A stretch of DNA of 64,000 bases from Perkinsus olseni (Eukaryota; Perkinsozoa; Perkinsida). Positions 1 to 12,600 of the stretch are shown piece after piece (position 1 is the stretch's first letter; each line of letters opens with the position of its first letter). The stretch covers positions 1 through 64,000 of the forward strand of contig JABANN010000119.1 in assembly GCA_013115125.1 (NCBI GenBank). Direction: 5' to 3'. A program made the position numbers and the translations under genes. A model generated the notes under the pieces. That model was not told where the DNA came from, made no database searches, and saw only the letters and a list, made by a program, of their open reading frames with translations.

Positions 1-72
<72 letters not shown>
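1..72. repeat. (ACT)n microsatellite
   Basis: Twenty-four uninterrupted ACT units open the window. Shorter ACT/TAC-rich runs continue to about position 110. No gene can be linked to it. Confidence 0.98.
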
Positions 73-73
<1 letters not shown>

Positions 74-1226
74 GTACTGATATTGCTACTACTACAACTA
101 CTACTATACTATCCTCATATATTAGTTCGGTCCTCTCAGTGGCCGACGGCTGTCTCTATTAAATTGGTCTATTTTCTAATATCCCCTCCCTCACTCACGA
201 GCACGTTATCTCGCTCAGAAGCGTGTCTCCTGAATAGTAACCTCGGTAGGCCGGCCTGATGGTTGCTTCGGGCATTATTACCGATCCCGGCATGTGTGGT
301 CAGGAAGGTGGCCCCGCTCATCAATTTGAGGGGCCTCTCGCTGTCTCAGCTCCCTGGGACTAACCGATCACCATCGGTGTTCGGCCGATGAGGTCTGCTA
401 CGAGGTGGTGGCGTCTCTCTGTATTCTTTCCCCTCTGCATTATCGCCTTCCTACCTATCGTTGCGTATGATGATGATGGTGATGATGGCCGTTGACCTCA
501 TTATCGTCACCACCTGTCGTCGCCGCCGTTGTTAGTAGTAATTATTCAATCGACCACAGAGTGTCTTTTCGGTAATCTACCTGCAGTTCAATCGTCGGAC
601 ACACTAGTCGTTGTCTACCATTTGGTAGTTGTTAGAGTAGTTTTCTTGCATGTTTTGGATCGTTCAAACAACCAGTTAGAGTATCTTCACTCAACAGTAG
701 ACGAAACTAGGCAGGCTGCTGCTAATGCTAGTTCCTTCTACAGCGTGTGTGTGTTAATTCTGCTGCCATCAGTACCGTATCGATACAGAAGTGATGGCGA
801 TAGGGAGCTCCGTCCAGCACGGACCGGCCCTGCTGTCAATGCGTGAGGTCTCAGGAGTGCCTCTGTTACGTTGTTAATTGACGGGTGGCGAGGTGAACAG
901 TACCCGAGTAGCGTTGTGAGGGCAGAATGCGTTTCACGTCACTTTCAACATGGTTCAGTATCCATCTCATCTGCCCAGCCGTGAGCGCAGCAGACGCCCC
1001 GGATATCAACTTCTGCAACAGCTCCGAGGCTTCTGATGTCTCTTCTTCTGGCGGGCTCTTGGATCCCGCTAGTATGACTTGCAAGGAGATGCTCCAGTTT
1101 TGGTACCTGAGCAAGTGAGACATTCTACTGACACCTACTCGTTGCCACTCTCCTTCCTCGCATCATCGCCGCTGAACAAGCCTTGCCTCCTTCACGCAGT
1201 ATGATGAGTGCTGAGGAGGGACGGCA
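73..1226. other. Unassigned sequence before the first gene
   Basis: No gene is supported here with confidence. Opposed open frames lie at about 866-1123 (minus) and 927-1118 (plus). The minus frame is rich in Glu, Ser and Leu and looks like a helix. The plus frame begins with an ATG and a hydrophobic stretch. Neither has a recognisable domain, and they overlap antisense, so at most one is real. The plus frame could be a first exon of the downstream methyltransferase gene, but I found no splice that joins them in phase. Confidence 0.4.
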
Positions 1227-2871
1227 TTGAATACTCCCGCGCTACCGGAGCACTCCCTGATGGTGTTCAGGAATGCAAGTCTAGCTGAGTATAGACAGAT
1301 GTACGCAGCGCTAAGCTCGGGAGATAGCACGCCCAATGTCAACCACCTAGTTTCACGGGCGGCTTCCTTTATGCAAGCTCAAGTGAGGCTTGAGCCACAA
1401 CCCTGCACGTCTGAGCGGAAAAGGATTTCCCGCCAGGCACACATGCTCAGCGCAATAATACTGGAGAAGCCCCAGTGCATGACGGAGCAGCTGAAATTCG
1501 TCCTGGCAAGCGGTCTTAGGCGACTGAAGACACTCATGGAGAGCCGATGGTGACTACCGACTGGTCGAACATAGCCGCTTGATGGCTGCTGATGCTTCCG
1601 CCTTCTTTCAGGAAGCATCTGTGGTACGCGCATGACTTGTCTCAGCAGTTCCAATCGTACGTTGGGCCTGATGGCTTGGTTGAGAGTATAGTGAGAACGC
1701 AGTTACGGCAGAGCATCGTCGGACTTCCTCCTCGCAGCCATAGCGCTCACAGAGATGGAGTTGGACACTGTCGGCCGCTTGATGGAGGACTGGGATGAGG
1801 ACCACATGGCAGATACAAAGTATGTATTCAATTGCAGCTCGTGTATACTCACGAGGGCGACGCAAGGCCGAGCGACCCTCCTTATTGATATGTAGCCTTC
1901 GGCTTTTTCTTGATTGGTTGAGCGTGAGCTCCCTTAACACATCGCTTCTGAGCCTGCATTATCGCTTGTGGCCTTGGGAGTACTGGTGGTGATCCTAATA
2001 CGCTGTTGGGTGGTTCCTAGATACTACTCCCATGAGCATGACGGCCGCTATAGCACTTTAGAGTTCCTCAGACGATACACTTTCGAGTCGATACATGACC
2101 TCGATAAGGGAGTGTTGAGGTGAGCCTCATCCTCCTGTAACCCCCAAGATCCACTCAAGATTCGCCGTTCGTAACGTCTTCAAGCGTGGCGACACCGTCG
2201 CTGATTTTGGTAGCGGCACTGGTCAGTGGGCGGAGTGGCTGAACAACACCGGGTGGGTGCGCCCAACAGCCCAAGTCATCACACCCTGCAGTTACGTGAC
2301 GGCCTTCGCTTATGATGGTGTGGGTGACGTTGACATCATCAGCGCCGGCCGGATTGGACGAGTTGAGCTAGCATCGGAGAGTATCGATCTCGGGCGCAGC
2401 TTCAACTGGGGGCTGGCGCTCAACCTCTTCGACACTGTCGGTGGTTTGCTACGTGTCACCCATCCCGAACCTGGCCCACAGGTCTCGACACAACTCGGGG
2501 CAGCCCGTATCATCAGCAACATAGCGAATCACACTGTAGACCAGCCGCCCTACGAGTTCAATTGACGTCGGCTGTGCCGTAGGCTGATGGGGTCATCCTG
2601 TCCTGGGCGGGGCCCAGTGAGTCTGGCGACGTCCCTTCGCCCTTGGACTCCGTCAATGTGGTCGTCACAGTAGAAGGAAACTCCTCCCAGTCCCTCAGGT
2701 GGGCGAAGCAGCTTCGCCGTAACTGCAACCCACTCATCCTGTTTGGTCACTCAGGCTGCTAGGTACAACCCCAGTCTGACGGATAGTCTCAGGGCGAGGG
2801 CCCAGTCGGACTACTTACGGCGCTGGCTTTACGTCTTTGACAAAGTGCGATGGAAGCATGTAACAGCCTGA
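1227..2871 (+). CDS. Class I SAM-dependent methyltransferase-like protein, multi-exon
   Basis: This is a split gene ending at TGA 2869-2871. The methyltransferase part begins near 1965 with a hydrophobic segment (LSLVALGVLVVILIRCW) that could be a membrane anchor. A 40-nt intron follows, then DFGSGTGQWAEWL, a glycine-rich SAM-binding motif I. A 39-nt intron precedes YVTAFAYDGVGDVD. Later exons carry GVILSWAGP, the usual post-IV strand, and a basic C-terminus. Upstream exons include one ending at 1549, followed by a 62-nt intron (1550-1611). They code for a Leu/Glu-rich segment of unknown function, and could be a separate gene if the junction near 1850-1950 is wrong. The first codon is not certain: 1227 is TTG, and an in-frame stop lies just upstream. 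The substrate cannot be told. Confidence 0.6.
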
Positions 2872-2948
2872 GGTGTTTTCTGCACTCTATCGTGTTATGT
2901 TGTTAATATAAGGCCACTCCACACCATCATCCCCGCAGCCATTACCCC

Positions 2949-5530
2949 ATGTTACTGTCCCTATTTCCTCTGCTACTAGTAACTCTCGTAGTTAAGGTCG
3001 GTATGGACGTGCCACGACCGAGGTGTTGTTAACTTGCTCTCCTCCTCAGGTCGCCACAGCACTCACCACTCGGCTATCTGATGGTAGCCGCATTACAACA
3101 GCAGGTGAGCTATCATCCTCGCTTCTACCACAACAGGCGTGAAGACTGTAACGCTTCAATTGTCCAGGAGTACCTACCCTACCGTGCCACACTGAGCTCA
3201 CGGCTACGGATATTGTCGAGGTCCATCCGGATCCTTTCACGAGAGTAATCCCCAGCTACCCGACTGTATTGGCTATGCGAGCTTCTCCTCAGGTGTCTTG
3301 CAACACGACAAGCTCGCTCAGCAACGACAAGGTTCATCGCCCCTTCTGCTTCGGCTTCAGAGCCCCTTCGAACACCACTACTGAACTGCCCTCCCCGGTA
3401 TGCTGCCGTCAACGGTTGTATCATATCGTTGACATGCTTTTCTTTAGTACGTAGAGGTCGAACTGAAGGCCCCCTACGTCGTTCGAGGTTTCGAATTTGA
3501 CCCGGTGTTTGCCGCAGAGCCGGGTAGGTCGAGGCCGTCCCCCATCACCAGCGTCATTGAGTGAACATCAGATGCTCATAACGAAGGCACTGCGAACAAG
3601 ATAAGGCAGCCTTTCCCGAAGTCGATTAAGTTGAAGTGAGTCTCTAGTAACCACGCTACCGGACGCTTTATGATCTCTGTCAGTGCTGCGATGGGCATCC
3701 ACGCCTTCCAGTGGTATCGAGACATGCTGGCCCGAGAACACTGTAAGCTTTCAGGAGGAATCCTCGGGAATTGAGCAACGACTGATCCTTGTTTTAGCGG
3801 TGGCCTGGACTTCCCTGAACACAGAACCGGAGACACTCAGCAGCTCCAAGTCCGTAGTTGACCTCGAGACGGACCTCCGTGGCCACCTTCTAAGGTAACA
3901 ACCCCTCGGCAGTCGCTCTACTTACAAGATACTCTCAGAATTTGGCCCCGTGCGGAGTTGGTGAGAGGATCCGATATGATGAGGGCGGCCTTTCAGATGA
4001 AGGTATCTTAATAAGCCACGTAACGCCAGGTCGGCGAGTTTCGTCCGTTCAGCTCTACGGCTGCCCGGTGAAGGATACGCGCACGATGCAGCTTAGATTC
4101 AGGTCCAGCTTCGATTCGATCCGGAATAAGTAGGGAATCGTCTTTCACGGCTTTCTGCAGACACTCCTGTCTCCCAGGTTCAAGAGTCTCGACATCTTCC
4201 GCAAAGAGCTTATCAGCCACATTTGCCGGCTTTTGATGTTGTCAAGTTCCACTGCTACCACAACCTGCAGTCGGCTACTCTTCATAGGTAAGCCGACCTC
4301 CATCCCCGCAATACAGGCTCATTGATTGTCGCAGATGTCGCTGAGAAGTCCGCGGCTGAGTTCGAGCACCACCGAAAGGACTATCGAGAAGTCTCGCAGA
4401 GGATACAGAGCTACGAGCCCTCCAAAGACCATATACCAAACGTAAATGCAGCGTGCTCCCGATGTGGCTCATAGTGAGGGTTCAGGTGGTGGTCAACTTG
4501 AGAGTACTACCACCAGTGAGCCAGTGTATGGACTGCCGTAAGTGGCCTACGTTTGATGGAGGTATCGGACAATTGATGCCATCTGTCAGGTTCGGCGAGC
4601 GAGCTTGTCTCGCAATTTCGGGAAGTCTTGCGAAGTGAGAGATCGACTGGACACCGAGTGATGGCCAAGTTTGAGGTAGGCGACTGGAGAGCCTCGCAGG
4701 TTGTTAACTCACTAGCCTCACCCTCAGGAATGGGTTACAGACGACACCCCATACTTCTGCTCTGAAGTTCAGTGCCAGGCCGGCCAGGTGAGGACTCAGC
4801 GAAGAGGCCTTGGGCCGCGTTGGAAATATGGTCATACTTTTCAGGATTGCGTAAATGGCGTTTGTATTGACAGAGTTGGACAGCCTCATGATCGTTTGAA
4901 GTGATAATAAGCGACTACATCGCGTCAACGCAACTATCCTTCATGATGATTCTCTTTTGTAGTGTGCACCCGGCCCTCTCCGAATCTCACAGCCGCTTCG
5001 AGTCTGCTGATTTGATCAACTGGGACAGAGAGAACAAAGCCAACAAGGCGAAGCCCCTGATAAGCAACTTTGGAGCAGACATTCCGAAATATCGGTAGAG
5101 GTTGACACCTGTTCTGACTACCTAGCAGCCAGTGTGTATGATAGCTCACTCCGGTGTTACACAGATACGATGATACGTTGCTTCAGCTGAAGCCATTGCC
5201 ACTGATAAAGGGCGCCGATGAGCCTCCCCAGGCCCACTTCGGTAAGCTGTGAGCCACTTGGTTGAGGACATTCCAATCCTTCAGTAACTCCTCAATCTGT
5301 GAAGCCTTCAAATGGTGTCGGCGAAAGCGCACTAGTACGTTACATCCCTTTGCCGTCGGAAAACAGTTGCACGCGGTTCTCAGGAATTCCAATCGGAGGC
5401 CGAGCCCGCAAGCTCCGAGAAGGCCTTCCACAAGCGTTACACGATGTCGTTGATCATAGCGGGGTCCCTCCTAGCGTTACTGATCATTGCCGTGTGTGTA
5501 CGCAAGGCACGTGGCATCAGCCTCGTATGA
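2949..5530 (+). CDS. Putative type I membrane protein with signal peptide
   Basis: The ATG at 2949 opens a clear signal peptide (MLLSLFPLLLVTLVV). A phase-0 intron leads into the ectodomain. At least eight short introns follow, e.g. 54 nt after the exon containing GIHAFQWYRDMLAREH. The exon ending at 3563 holds YVEVELKAPYVVRGFEFDP, reminiscent of a discoidin (F5/8-C) strand, but this is only a resemblance. Later exons are charged and contain Cys pairs (CSEVQCQAG; NAACSRCGS). The last exon ends with a single membrane segment (SLIIAGSLLALLIIAVCV) and a short basic tail, stop TGA 5528-5530. I infer secretion-pathway entry and a surface or vesicle location. It starts 77 bp after the methyltransferase stop. 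Some splice junctions around 3960-4150 and 5160-5300 are unresolved. Confidence 0.6.
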
Positions 5531-6364
5531 GGCCCATGAGGGTGCGAGTTGTGAAAACATTAGTTCGAAGCCTCGTGTTTGTAGTCCCGACCGTTGAAGG
5601 CTGATAGTACAATATGACTAGTAGTACTGATAGTAGGCTGTTAGTAGTCTGTTGACCGTCTCGACCAGAGTATTACAGCTGTCGTAGACACCACCGCGCG
5701 ATATACCATCCACCCCACCACTGACGTAAAATCGAATACGGTATCGGCAAAAAGTATTCTTAACGATGCCCTGAGGGCGGTTCAACGGACTTCCAACGGC
5801 ATCTACACGTGACCGGTCGAGGACGTCTTGCGACAACATCGCTCACATATCATACCTCAGTAACCTCACGATTGAGACCTCATTGAGACTTAACGATATG
5901 GCTCATGTCGTTGGCATTTCTCACCTCACAACTCACCACACAATCCATCTCCCAGAGCATGCTCGCATACAGATCACTCGCGCCACGGAAAAGCATATCA
6001 GGGGAGTGTCGATCTATTCCAAGTCTTGACAACCCCCGATTATAGCTGCTGCATTACTGGGAAGCACAAATCACGTATAATCGCAGATCTCAATTATAGA
6101 TCATCATTCATGCATAATGAATGGCAACTCTCTGATGCACATTAGAGGTTATCAAGTATGCCTCGAATAGATTATAGTCTAGTCACTTTCCGAGTCGGAA
6201 AGAACTACAACATATTTGTTAGTATCGCTCGGGACCATTTCCCCACCGGGGGAGAAGAACTTGGGCCGATTGACTCTCCGTCCACTTCTCGTACGGCCTC
6301 CTTCTTGGGCAGGATGAGGCGCCTTCAGATGACTCTCTAACAACGGAGCAACATTACGCCCAGT
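5531..6364. other. Intergenic, nothing recognised
   Basis: The stretch is AT-richer than the flanking genes and has no convincing exon on either strand. An imperfect TAG/CTA-rich run lies near 5605-5660. Confidence 0.6.
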
Positions 6365-7070
6365 TCAACGCCCGGTCATCGTCGATTGGAGGCGCGTGGT
6401 CATTAAAACGCCTGTTCTGCCGTGGAATCGCTTACTCGTAGGACTCGACCTCCGTCGTATGGGGGAGGACTGGCGCCTACTCGGCCTTGGCGGGGAGGCA
6501 TTCACGTCGTCTTCTGGTTCCTCCTTGACAACTACTTCTCCTGCAGCATACGCGCGTCGCTGCTCGGCCGACATGTGCTGTAACGGCGGTGACAGAGGAA
6601 CTGGCAAGAGAGAAAAGAGACTGACTATTGTCAGCCCGCTACGAGAAACAAGAGACTCACTTTCGGACGGAACAGGGCTGGGAGAGTAGTGCACTACTTG
6701 GTTCTTTCTTGACGTACTAAACCTCACCTGTGACTGCCGTCGGCGTTTCTTGACTGGTGGATGAGCTCCGCGAGCCTGAAAGTGAGCCACACTGCCATTC
6801 CTGACAACTGATCTGCATCATCGACTCACTTCTCTTGATCGCTTAGAAGGCACCGCCGCATGAGCTTTACCTTCAGCTGGCTCGCGCCTAGCTGTGACGA
6901 GGGACCGGAGGGACGCAGAAATGAACGACGTTATCTTGCTGAACATGGGATGGATACGGAAAGAAATTAACTTGGAGGCTGAGCAAAGGTGAAGACCTCC
7001 AGAAAGACGCCATCACTGTGTGGTGACAGATGGGCGTTCGTTCCCTAGTCGACGAAACGGTTACGTGCAT
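6365..7070 (-). CDS. Basic Ser/Arg-rich protein of unknown function
   Basis: Small split gene read from ATG 7070 or, more conservatively, ATG 7014 (MASFWRSSPLLSLQ). Phase-0 junctions join LGASQLK and ARGAHPPVKKRRRQSQ. A further intron near 6665-6600 splices cleanly into IPLSPPLQHMSAEQRRAY. The C-terminal half alternates acidic (VKEEPEDD) and Arg/Ser-Pro segments (RPSRRQSSPIRRRSSP), with the stop at 6365-6367. A KKRRR cluster suggests a nuclear protein. The RS-like composition is compatible with an RNA-processing role, but no RRM or other fold is visible. The segment after RRRQSQ may be partly intronic. Confidence 0.5.
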
Positions 7071-7892
7071 TAAGGAACGCGCAAGAACCTAAGAGACGAG
7101 CGCGGGCGCCGGCACAGCAGATAACAGTTAGGGCACTTTCCCCCGGCGATTAGAGACGATCCAGTGTACAGCGACGGCATCGGTGAGCGTTGGAAGTGGT
7201 GTGCTGATTAGTCCCGAGAAAGTCAACATGTACCAAGTATCAAGGCGTCGAAACACGACGGGCGCATAAACTGGAACGATGTAACATGCTCGACTGTGGC
7301 TTGATGAACTAAGGCCCGGCGTTCAGTTGGGCGCTTCGAAACCCCTATCCTGCAGGCGGGCAGTGGAGCTTAGGAGATCTTAAACAGCTGATGCTGAGGG
7401 CCGATGGCGTCTTTGGTGCCGCATGAATGTTACGAGGACTCAATGCTAATCGGGCTTTCGCCAAGCGTATCGACGCCGTTGAGGATTAGTGAGGGGAGCA
7501 TATTGAACTGATAGAACCTAGATAGACATTAATGGGGGAATTTGTAGAGGACAATAGCTGGATGAGCGGCTCTTATGCTGCGAAGACCAGTGTACGAAAT
7601 ATGGGAGGGGGGCCCAATCGACGGACTCGTAATCGACATCTAACAGACCATCACGCTTCCTACATCCCACATTGATTGACAAGTCCAAATCATTGGTACA
7701 GGGGTAAAGGGGTGCTTCTGCGGGGAGCTCCTCAGGGAGTAAGCAAAGGCAGTAGAGCTCTCGTCAGGCCGCGAAATATAGTTTGAACCCTTTCGCTTAA
7801 TCGCCTGGGGGTACTGTCAAGAAATGACAGTTTGCCGAAGGTATGGTATGCGGGAAGAAGACGCAAAATGGATGTATTCTCGAAGGAGCTCC
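7071..7892. other. Intergenic, no gene supported
   Basis: Lies between the starts of the Ser/Arg-rich gene and the end of the dehydrogenase gene. Stops are dense in all frames. Short fragments near 7230-7500 faintly resemble a Myb repeat (GRINWNDV) but do not form exons. Confidence 0.5.
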
Positions 7893-9440
7893 TCAAGGCA
7901 CGTTGACCTGGTAAGTATCGTCTCCATGAAACAAGTAACCAGCTATCTGTTGGACCGCTGCTACAGCGGCATTGACGTTGGCCTCGAGAGTCTGGGCGCC
8001 CATCTTCACAGGAGTCGTGACGACCTAGAATACGCCTGTGGTGTCAACCTCGAACTCGACTGGTTTCACCTGTTGAGCGAATCGGGCTTCACCGAGAGCC
8101 GCACGGATCTGATCCACATTGGATGGCTTCATGTCGGTGATATAGGTGAGGTCCGGTCTAGCGGTGAGAACTTCGAGGAGGGCATCCTCGTCTATAACCT
8201 GAAAGCAGATTGGCAGCTCAACCAGCACTGTCGTAGCAACGTACTGTTAGAGGCGGGGTTTGGGAACTAATAAGTGTGCAGAACAACAGGTGACATTGAG
8301 AGAGACTATCAAGCTCCATCAACTGTACACGCGTGCAGCAGAAATCAAACAGTCACTATCATAAGCACTAGCGTGCATAGTCCGACTGAGTGCGGCAACA
8401 ACTGACCTCCTGCCTAGCCGTATTCATCAGGATACCTCCTTTCTTCAAGGAAGAGAGCTTCTTGCGGTCTACGCAGCCCTGAGATCGCAGTTGTGTTGAA
8501 CCGACAAGGAGAACACACGTAGGAGTGTGAACCGGCACTCGGGCAACTCACTCTGGACTGTGCGTTCGATGGCATGTGAAGGCTGACGATATCACAGCGC
8601 TGGAAGAGTTCATCAGGGGAGCTCAACATGGAGCAATTCCCGTATTGGCAACGGCCGGACCGAGAGTAGCCGTAGCACCTGTGACGCGCACTGACACGGG
8701 AACCGGAGAGTGGCGAAAACCTACGTCATCTGGAATCCCCGAGCGATTTCTGCGACATTTGCAGCGATACGACCACACCCGAACAAGCCAATAGTCTTTC
8801 CCCTGAGCATGGTACCAGTCGAGAAATACGGCGGAACTGGTGGCCGCCTCCGGTCCTACTTGAGTTCGAAGCCGGAAGAACCATTGAAGCGTCGCCTGGC
8901 GTGATAGAGTAGAAGCCCAAAGACAAGCTCGGCCACTGCATTGGCATTCTGACCCGGAGTGTTCATGACGCATACACCTATCCAGAAACCTGAGTACTCC
9001 CAGAACAGCAGCAAAGCGGTTACCCCTTTTTGTAGCAGCTTCCAGGTCCACATTGTCGTATCCCGCCCCTGCCCTCACGATCACTTTCAAGTCCTACATT
9101 TGAGATGCAAGTACGATAGTGAAGGACACACCAGCAACATCCTCTCACAGGTGCGTGGTCGAAGAAGTCTGCGTCTGCCTTGTCCGATCGTATAATACAC
9201 CCTGTGGAGCCTGGAAGGGCCTCGTAGAGCTCCTCTGGGGACTTGTACCTCGTCGAATGCTGATATTGACAAGAGGCATCACAAACAGGCAGCGGCATAC
9301 CCTTCTAGTTTCTTAAGAGTGGAGCCTAACTCGTCACAGGCTGCGGCGACCGCCTCCACCGCCTCCCTTGCGAAGGGCTTAGCAGCCGCCAACAACACGA
9401 CAGGGCTCACAGTGTTATCGGGATAGATTAGAGGGCACAT
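7893..9440 (-). CDS. PHGDH: D-3-phosphoglycerate dehydrogenase (short, Entamoeba-like type)
   Basis: The enzyme oxidises 3-phosphoglycerate with NAD to 3-phosphohydroxypyruvate, the first step of phosphorylated serine synthesis, in the cytosol. Nine exons splice in phase to 325 codons: 9440-9301, 9248-9149, 9093-9024, 8989-8860, 8802-8725, 8678-8552, 8478-8407, 8198-8070 and 8024-7893. Family landmarks in order are IIRSDKADADFF, VIVRAGAGYDNVD, VMNTPGQNANAVAEL, GLFGCGRIA (Rossmann GxGxxG), IVSLHMP, ILMNTARQEVIDEDALLEVL and a C-terminus ending YQVNVP. There is no ACT regulatory domain, so allosteric serine inhibition is not expected. The start ATG 9440 gives MCPLIYPD before the first strand. 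Introns are 34-60 nt except one of 208 nt (8406-8199, donor GTCAG). The stop of the upstream TRRAP gene is 221 bp away. Confidence 0.93.
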
Positions 9441-9661
9441 AGCAGATGGGGAGCGGAGAGAGGCGAGACCCGACAGTCAGCTGACACGGGGCCTCGCAGC
9501 CAAGCGTATATCGCACACCAGCCTTTCTGCCCTCGCCCAGGGATTGAGTAACTCAATAAGCATGCGATGCTGTCAATAGAAAAGTATATCGGGGAGGGGG
9601 AGGGGGGGAATACTACAGCATATCGATGATAAAATGTGAATTTACGTTTGAACAATGAGCA

Positions 9662-12600
9662 TCACAGCCAAGGCAGCCAGTCGTAGCTCGCAACAGCGGC
9701 GATCTCGTCTCCATTCCGTGCCTTCTCAATCAGTTCTGCCACATGGTGACCATAGGTCCTGATGTCCCCGCCCGGCTGGGCGATGAAGTCCAGCCTTTGC
9801 CCAACGAGGACTATACGACGCTCGATCTCAGCAGTGACCTCGGCGGGGGTGGGGGGTCGCAAGGGCGTTGACGTGCTGAGGAGAATCCACGTGGTGCAAT
9901 GGCTCCTCGCAAAGTGCGGCTTTGATCACACTTACCTTGCCAACTGCGAACGCAGCTCTAGCCTGACCACATCGAGGAATGATTCCTTGTAGTCGACCAG
10001 GCACTCAGCGAGAGCAATCATGACGGCGGGCATGACGGTGGACCAGTTCCGGTCCCCCAGCAGCTCACAGAGGCCCCGGGTGAAGCGGAAGGGTATGGGA
10101 TGGAGCCCGCTGCCAATGCCCCAGCTCGTCACAGAGGACACTGGCATGGAACCTGAACAGCGACCAGAGGCAGATCAGAGTCGAATTGCGAAGTCCCTCG
10201 AGGAGTGCGTACCAGGTAGGGTGGTGGAGAAAATGCATTGGTCGGGTTGGCAGCTCATGGGGTCCGTCCCCAGGATGAAGCCAACAGCAGATATAAGGCC
10301 TAGCTGGCTGGCCAGTTCCTCAGACAGCTGGGACGCCGCGGCATGGCTAGCCCCGCCTGCTAGGCCGTATGCTGCTCTGCAACCACGAAGGACAGACTCC
10401 TTCAGCACAGTAGCGGGTATGGCAGGGAGATCAGAGGGGGCCACAGTGCCCGGCGCGGTGATGAACGTGTAGGACCTGAGGGAGCCGACCTGTGAGCCGG
10501 AAACCCCGATGAGCCACTCACCTCGGCCCTGGGTTAGTGGAGTCCCTTAGAGCACACTGAGCGATGAGGCTGTCGATGTCAAGGACCTCCATCAGACTCT
10601 GCTGTATGCTGGTGTACCAGCCCGTTGGGCAGGTGGACTCCTCCAACCAGCAGTCCTTCGAGGGGAGTGGTATCACATCGACACAGTGCAGTCGGGCTAG
10701 GCCAGGGCTGTAGGTAGTCGGATCATTCGACTTCTGCAAGAAACCATTGAGGGCTCCGACGAACTGTCCAGGTCCACCACTGAGCCGAGGAGTAGGGGCG
10801 CGTCCGCCACGCCGGGTTGTTCTGCTAACCCAGTAATATCGGCGGCCATTACTGCCGATGAGAGTGATCTGCCGAACCTTGGGGCTCAGCGGGCTTCGGC
10901 CAGACCCAGCAGGAGTGACGTACTTCAGCGCTCCAGCCACCCCTGCCAGCGTTGGGAAAGCTCGGCTCTCAGCAACAGCAATGCCTGGACCAGCGAGGAG
11001 GGCTCGGTTTTGGCATGCCGCGAGCCAGGGCACTTCTAGATGTGGGCGCCAATGAGACCTCCTCAATGCCTTGAAATGAGCGATGGAGGGCTGCTGCTCC
11101 TGCTGGTACTTCTTGCACTCGCTCAGAACCTCGGAACAGAAGGACTCTAAGCCCGCCAAGGTGGTCAAGTCCCTCTTCTCCACCGGCATGCCTGCCGCTG
11201 ACGCCAGAAGGCCAAGATCATCAGGAGATGGCAACGGGTTCATAGGGCGTCTCTTGATAGCAGACAGCACCTCGGCAGCCTCACTAGCGGCCTGCTCTAA
11301 GGGCTGCGGGGCCACACATTCCAGTAGGGCCTTGGAGAACTCGACGCACTCGGGAGCGGTGCGCTCGACGGTTTGGATGATTTCCTGGCATACAGCGTGG
11401 GCTCTCGCGCTTCTCGCGTCCTCCCGATCTGCCAGCTGGGCTGTGAAAGCTGCCGTACGATAATAGACCCGCTGAGGGTATTCTGCTGCCAACGCTAGTA
11501 AGAGTTTCTTGGCGCAGCGACTCGCTTCCGCCTCAGAGCCATCAACCAGCAACTCGAGGAGCCTTGGCGTCCACCTCAACCAAACAGCCAGAGGGACCTC
11601 AGTAGCATAAGTAGCGAAGGCGTCGACGACCGAATCATTCTCGCCTCTATCCATGAGGTCCCGAAGGACCCTCGGTATGAATGTGTAACCTAGGCTCGTG
11701 TCCAGCCCAACCGCTTGCAAGGCAGCAGTAATGGCCGCAGCCCTGGCCGGAGGGTCGCCCTCCCGTAACCACAGAAGAGTGGCTAGATTCTCCCAGGCGT
11801 CTGAGCTTGTCGGATCCAAGGCCAGTGATGTAGAATAGAGCTGCTCTGCCGAGGCACCAGCGCCCAGACCGTGGTGGATGTTACCCTCGAGGCACACTAT
11901 ATGAGACACTTGCTTCATGCCCAGGGTATCGATCCACGATGCTGAGTTCATGGCAGCCAGAGTTCGTCGCTGTTCATCACCATCTCCCGACGTGATAGCC
12001 AGCTTGGTGCCTTCGACGATGCTCCACACTCTCTCGTCCTGACAGCCTGGGTAAGCCTCTGTCCGCCTATCGACTGCATAGTTCTCTAGGAAGTGATGGG
12101 CCACTAGAGGTAGCCCAAGGCGACGTGCTGCCATCGACATACGGATCTGAAAACGTGCCAAATTTACCCACGGAAGGGGGAGCGTAGAACGTACATTAGA
12201 CCAGGCTGAATCCTGTACGTAGGCTGAATGCACGGGCTGGAGCCCTTGATTCCCCCGTACTGCTGCCACATCGCTAGGGAGGTTAGTCTCCGAGGGGTCC
12301 ACGTCTCTGAAAGGACTCTCTCGGTGCTTGTGACGATACTATGAGGACTCCTACCTGCACAGCCGCTTGGCAAGGTGGAAGGCAAACTGCCTCCAAGTGA
12401 ATATTTCGCCCCAAACGCTCATTGGCTCAGCACGGGAGGGGACCCGGTTTCGCCAAATTTGAAGTTGGCCACTGAGGTCTGGCACGGCACAGATCTTGCT
12501 GGACCCAGCCTTAGCCTGTACACCCGCAGGAGTGAGGTGCGGAAGGCTCATCGCGATCACCTGACGCCGGCAACCTAAATTAAACCGAGTAAGGGCGGCG

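Noticed and set aside
1-72. Telomeric repeat or CRISPR-like array
   Set aside because: It is a plain trinucleotide microsatellite; no spacers or telomere motif are present.
866-1123. Minus-strand frame with helix-like composition
   Set aside because: It overlaps an opposing ATG-led frame, has no domain and no partner exons; kept only as a remark in the gap description.
7230-7500. Myb-like gene
   Set aside because: A few words resemble a Myb repeat, but stops are frequent and no splice scheme joins them.
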